Assembly (NCBI GenBank): GCA_937928385.1
Contig: CALEZD010000078.1
Span: forward strand, 1-8,432
DNA: 8,432 bases
Reading direction: 5' to 3'
DNA from: an uncultured Bacteroidota bacterium
Lineage (GTDB): Bacteria; Bacteroidota; Bacteroidia; Chitinophagales; Chitinophagaceae
Both the position numbers and the translations under genes were made by a program. Numbering within the stretch: the first letter of the stretch is position 1; each line of letters begins with the position of its first letter. Positions 6,315-8,432 of the stretch are shown in pieces. The notes below the pieces were generated by a model, which saw only the letters and a program-made list of their open reading frames with translations, was not told the origin of the DNA and searched no databases.

Positions 6315-8142
6315 CATTCTCTAACTCAGCACGGGTAATGGGTACGCCTTTTATTTTGTTGTACCCCTTAGCATCTACCAGGTATTGGTCGCGGATAATT
6401 TTTATCAGCTGGCCATTATTGATTTCAGGTATCAGTACGTGCTTGTAGTTACCAATGATTTCACCCAGGTTTTTGGGGAATGGGCGAAGGTAACGAATGT
6501 GCGCATGTGCCACAGATTTGCCCTGTCCCTGCAATTCTTTTACCGCACTCTTAATAGCGCCGTAAGTAGAACCCCAGCCCAGTACCAGCACATCTCCCTT
6601 TTCGGGACCGCTGTCTAATTGCTGGAGTGGAATATAATCTGCTATGCGGTCTACTTTTTCCTGGCGGACTTTTACCATGTGCTGGTGGTTCTCAGGGTCG
6701 TAAGACACATTACCTGTAATATCTTCTTTCTCCAGTCCTCCTATGCGATGTTCCAGCCCAGCTGTGCCGGGTATAGCCCATGCACGTACCAGCTTTTCAT
6801 CCCTTTTGTAGGGCAGGAATTTTTCTTCTCCTGCATCCAACCCTTTTTTGAAGTTGACCGTAATAGGTGCCAGGTCTTCGCTCTTGGGAAATTTCCACGG
6901 CTCTGCGCCATTGGCAATATACCCGTCACTCAAGAGTATTACGGGCGTCATGTGCTGTACAGCTATGCGCACCGCTTCGTACACTGCATCAAAACAGTCG
7001 GAAGGGGTAGATGCTGAAACGATAGGCATCGGGCATTCACCATTGCGGCCGTAGTAAGCCTGCATCAGGTCACTCTGCTCTGTTTTGGTAGGCAGGCCGG
7101 TTGAGGGGCCGCCGCGTTGGATATTCACTATCAGCAATGGTATTTCCAGCATCACGGCCAGCCCCATAGCTTCGGCCTTGAGCGCTATGCCGGGGCCTGA
7201 TGAAGTAGTAACGCCCAGGTGACCACCATAAGCCGCACCGATAGCCGATGTAATACCCGCTATCTCATCCTCGGCCTGGAAGGTGCGTATGCCAAAGTTT
7301 TTGTGCCTCGACAGCTCATGCAGGATATCCGAAGCAGGGGTAATAGGGTACGAGCCTAAAAAGATGGGTAAGCCAGATTTCTCTCCCGCTGCTATGATGC
7401 CATACGTGAGGGCGGTATTACCCGTAATGCCCCTATAGGTGCCGGGCTGCTGTTTGGCCTTTTCTACTTTATAACGTGTAGTAAAAGCTTCAATGGTATC
7501 GCCATAGTTATAACCCGCCTGCAATGCCAGCAGGTTACTTTGCAGTATTTCTTCTTTCTTGCCGAATTTCTCCTTCAGGAAGGTAATGGTGTTATCCATA
7601 TTCCTGTTGTACAGCCAATAGACAAAGCCCAGCACAAACATGTTTTTGGCACGGTCCTTCTCTTTGGTGCCCATTTGTATATCTTTCAACGCCTCGCGGG
7701 TCAGCTTGGTAATGTCTATCTTATACAGTTGGTAGCTCTGGGCCAGCCCTTCATCCTCTATGGGGTTCATGCCATCAGGATAGTTGGCCAGGCGCAGGTT
7801 CTTTACATCAAATCCATCTGTATTGGCAATGATGATGCCGCCTTTCTTGAGGTTGCTGAGGTTCACTTTCAACGCAGCGGCATTCATAGCTACCAGCACA
7901 TCGCAACTGTCGCCGGGGGTAAATACCTCGTTGCTGGAAAAGCGCAACTGGTAGCCACTAACACCGGGGAGCGTGCCCAACGGGGCGCGTATCTCCGCCG
8001 GGAAATCCGGGAAGGTGGAAAGGTCGCTGCCGGCCAGGGCTGTATTGTTGGTAAACTGTGTACCGGTAAGCTGCATACCATCGCCGCTATCGCCGGCGAA
8101 CTTAATCACTACTTCTTCTATTACCTGTGTAGAAACTGACAT
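6289..8142 (-). CDS. korA: 2-oxoacid:ferredoxin oxidoreductase, fused gamma-alpha subunit (2-oxoglutarate type likely)
   Basis: This is one subunit of the enzyme that interconverts 2-oxoglutarate plus CoA with succinyl-CoA plus CO2 using ferredoxin. The 617-residue chain joins the gamma domain (about 12-205, with GDSGDGM at 17-23) to the alpha pyrimidine-binding domain (about 238-430) and a transketolase-C-like domain (about 515-605). The alpha part shows the YPITP motif (265-269), FQAEDEIAG (288-296), SSGPGIALKAEAMG (314-327) and NIQRGGPSTGLPT (340-352). These features fit the fused KorA found in aerobic bacteria. The beta subunit KorB, which binds thiamine diphosphate and the iron-sulphur cluster, is not encoded on either side within the window. 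Other 2-oxoacid substrates cannot be excluded. The ATG at 8142 is chosen because the domain starts about 12 residues later and a good promoter lies just upstream. Confidence 0.92.
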   Translation of the reverse strand: MSVSTQVIEEVVIKFAGDSGDGMQLTGTQFTNNTALAGSDLSTFPDFPAEIRAPLGTLPGVSGYQLRFSSNEVFTPGDSCDVLVAMNAAALKVNLSNLKKGGIIIANTDGFDVKNLRLANYPDGMNPIEDEGLAQSYQLYKIDITKLTREALKDIQMGTKEKDRAKNMFVLGFVYWLYNRNMDNTITFLKEKFGKKEEILQSNLLALQAGYNYGDTIEAFTTRYKVEKAKQQPGTYRGITGNTALTYGIIAAGEKSGLPIFLGSYPITPASDILHELSRHKNFGIRTFQAEDEIAGITSAIGAAYGGHLGVTTSSGPGIALKAEAMGLAVMLEIPLLIVNIQRGGPSTGLPTKTEQSDLMQAYYGRNGECPMPIVSASTPSDCFDAVYEAVRIAVQHMTPVILLSDGYIANGAEPWKFPKSEDLAPITVNFKKGLDAGEEKFLPYKRDEKLVRAWAIPGTAGLEHRIGGLEKEDITGNVSYDPENHQHMVKVRQEKVDRIADYIPLQQLDSGPEKGDVLVLGWGSTYGAIKSAVKELQGQGKSVAHAHIRYLRPFPKNLGEIIGNYKHVLIPEINNGQLIKIIRDQYLVDAKGYNKIKGVPITRAELENAIEELLQL

Positions 8143-8158
8143 ATAACTAAATGGAGGG

Positions 8159-8189
8159 CAAAGTTAGGCATTTTATCCGCCCTGATAAA
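8159..8189 (-). promoter_or_regulatory. Bacteroidota-type promoter of korA
   Basis: On the minus strand TAACTTTG (8166 to 8159) is an exact match to the Bacteroidota -7 box TAnnTTTG. Nineteen bases upstream is TTTA (8189 to 8186), one change from the -33 TTTG box and at close to the expected spacing. The -7 box ends 16 bases before the korA ATG, so the leader would be very short, which is common in this phylum. No Shine-Dalgarno sequence is present. Confidence 0.55.
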
Positions 8190-8220
8190 TGATATTGGCC
8201 CTGATTGGGCGGGATATTGG
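8174..8220. repeat. Cluster of short direct and inverted repeats overlapping the korA promoter
   Basis: Two direct repeats interleave here: GCCCTGAT at 8179-8186 and 8198-8205, and GATATTGG at 8191-8198 and 8213-8220. TATCCGCCC (8174-8182) is inverted against GGGCGGGATA (8207-8216) with one extra base, and GCCC-N5-GGGC lies inside it (8198-8210). The block covers the -33 region of the korA promoter, so it may be an operator. The binding protein is unknown. Confidence 0.5.
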
Positions 8221-8432
8221 GTTTTAACTTGATTTTTCATGTTTTTACAGAATGCTGTATGTGGGCTACCGATAACAATCGGAGTGATTTTATCTCGGTT
8301 ATTGATGTTTTTTTAGTTGTCTCGTTGAGCTCACTAGCGTTCGGTTGTTAACTCTGTAGGCACCGGGTTTAACTGTTGGGAATATCGTGTCTTTGCAATT
8401 AATTGATTTATAGCGCCTTAGAACCGGTTTGT

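Larger units (their letters stand above)
8143..8432. other. Non-coding right edge (290 bases)
   Basis: Apart from the korA promoter and the repeat cluster, I find no gene here. The longest plus-strand reading frame I followed, starting at 8239, gives only about 25 codons with no recognisable sequence. A small dyad CCGAT-AACA-ATCGG occurs at 8269-8282. No tRNA-like cloverleaf or terminator is evident. The stretch may also contain the upstream region of a gene lying beyond the window. Confidence 0.55.

Noticed and set aside
7540..8139. 199-codon plus-strand open frame inside korA
   Set aside because: It is antisense to the conserved gamma domain of korA, and its product has no recognisable motif. 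Long antisense frames are common opposite GC-richer coding DNA.
8239..8316. 25-codon plus-strand open frame in the right-edge gap
   Set aside because: It is too short, has no ribosome binding or promoter support and encodes no recognisable peptide.

Overview
The window looks like chromosomal DNA of a Bacteroidota bacterium, probably from the Chitinophagales/Sphingobacteriales side, although the exact family is inferred. The reasons are: a lipoprotein whose cysteine is followed by Lys-Lys-Asp-Asp, which resembles the Bacteroidota surface-lipoprotein export signal; start codons without a clear Shine-Dalgarno sequence; a promoter of the Bacteroidota type (TAnnTTTG) before the last gene; and Bacteroidota-like versions of the enzymes. 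Base composition is moderate, and AT-rich between genes. Six protein genes fill most of the window. I see no RNA gene, mobile element, CRISPR array or phage gene.

Layout from left to right. (1) 112-837, plus strand: a small surface-type lipoprotein made of two related beta-rich segments, closed by a strong intrinsic terminator. (2) 1034-3385, plus strand: a two-gene tyrosine-degradation unit, homogentisate 1,2-dioxygenase followed 18 bases later by 4-hydroxyphenylpyruvate dioxygenase, with a terminator hairpin at 3425-3456. (3) 3465-4790, minus strand: a DNA photolyase with an intact FAD site and tryptophan chain. (4) 4857-6314, plus strand: a GT39/ArnT-like membrane glycosyltransferase, divergent from the photolyase across 66 bases. 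(5) 6289-8142, minus strand: a gamma-alpha fused 2-oxoacid:ferredoxin oxidoreductase subunit (KorA type). Its 3' end overlaps the glycosyltransferase's 3' end by 26 bases. (6) 8143-8432: non-coding DNA holding the korA promoter and a cluster of short direct and inverted repeats.

The two dioxygenases clearly work together: HppD makes homogentisate and HmgA opens its ring. The other genes are single, independent functions: light-driven DNA repair, transfer of a sugar to a lipid or protein at the membrane, and ferredoxin-linked 2-oxoglutarate metabolism. No korB (the catalytic beta subunit) or fumarylacetoacetase lies in the window, so both pathways must be completed by genes elsewhere. I found no convincing undescribed multi-gene system. 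The points most worth a second look are the uncharacterised two-repeat lipoprotein, the evenly spaced half-sites before hmgA, the repeat cluster at the korA promoter, the korA without an adjacent partner and the convergent gene overlap.
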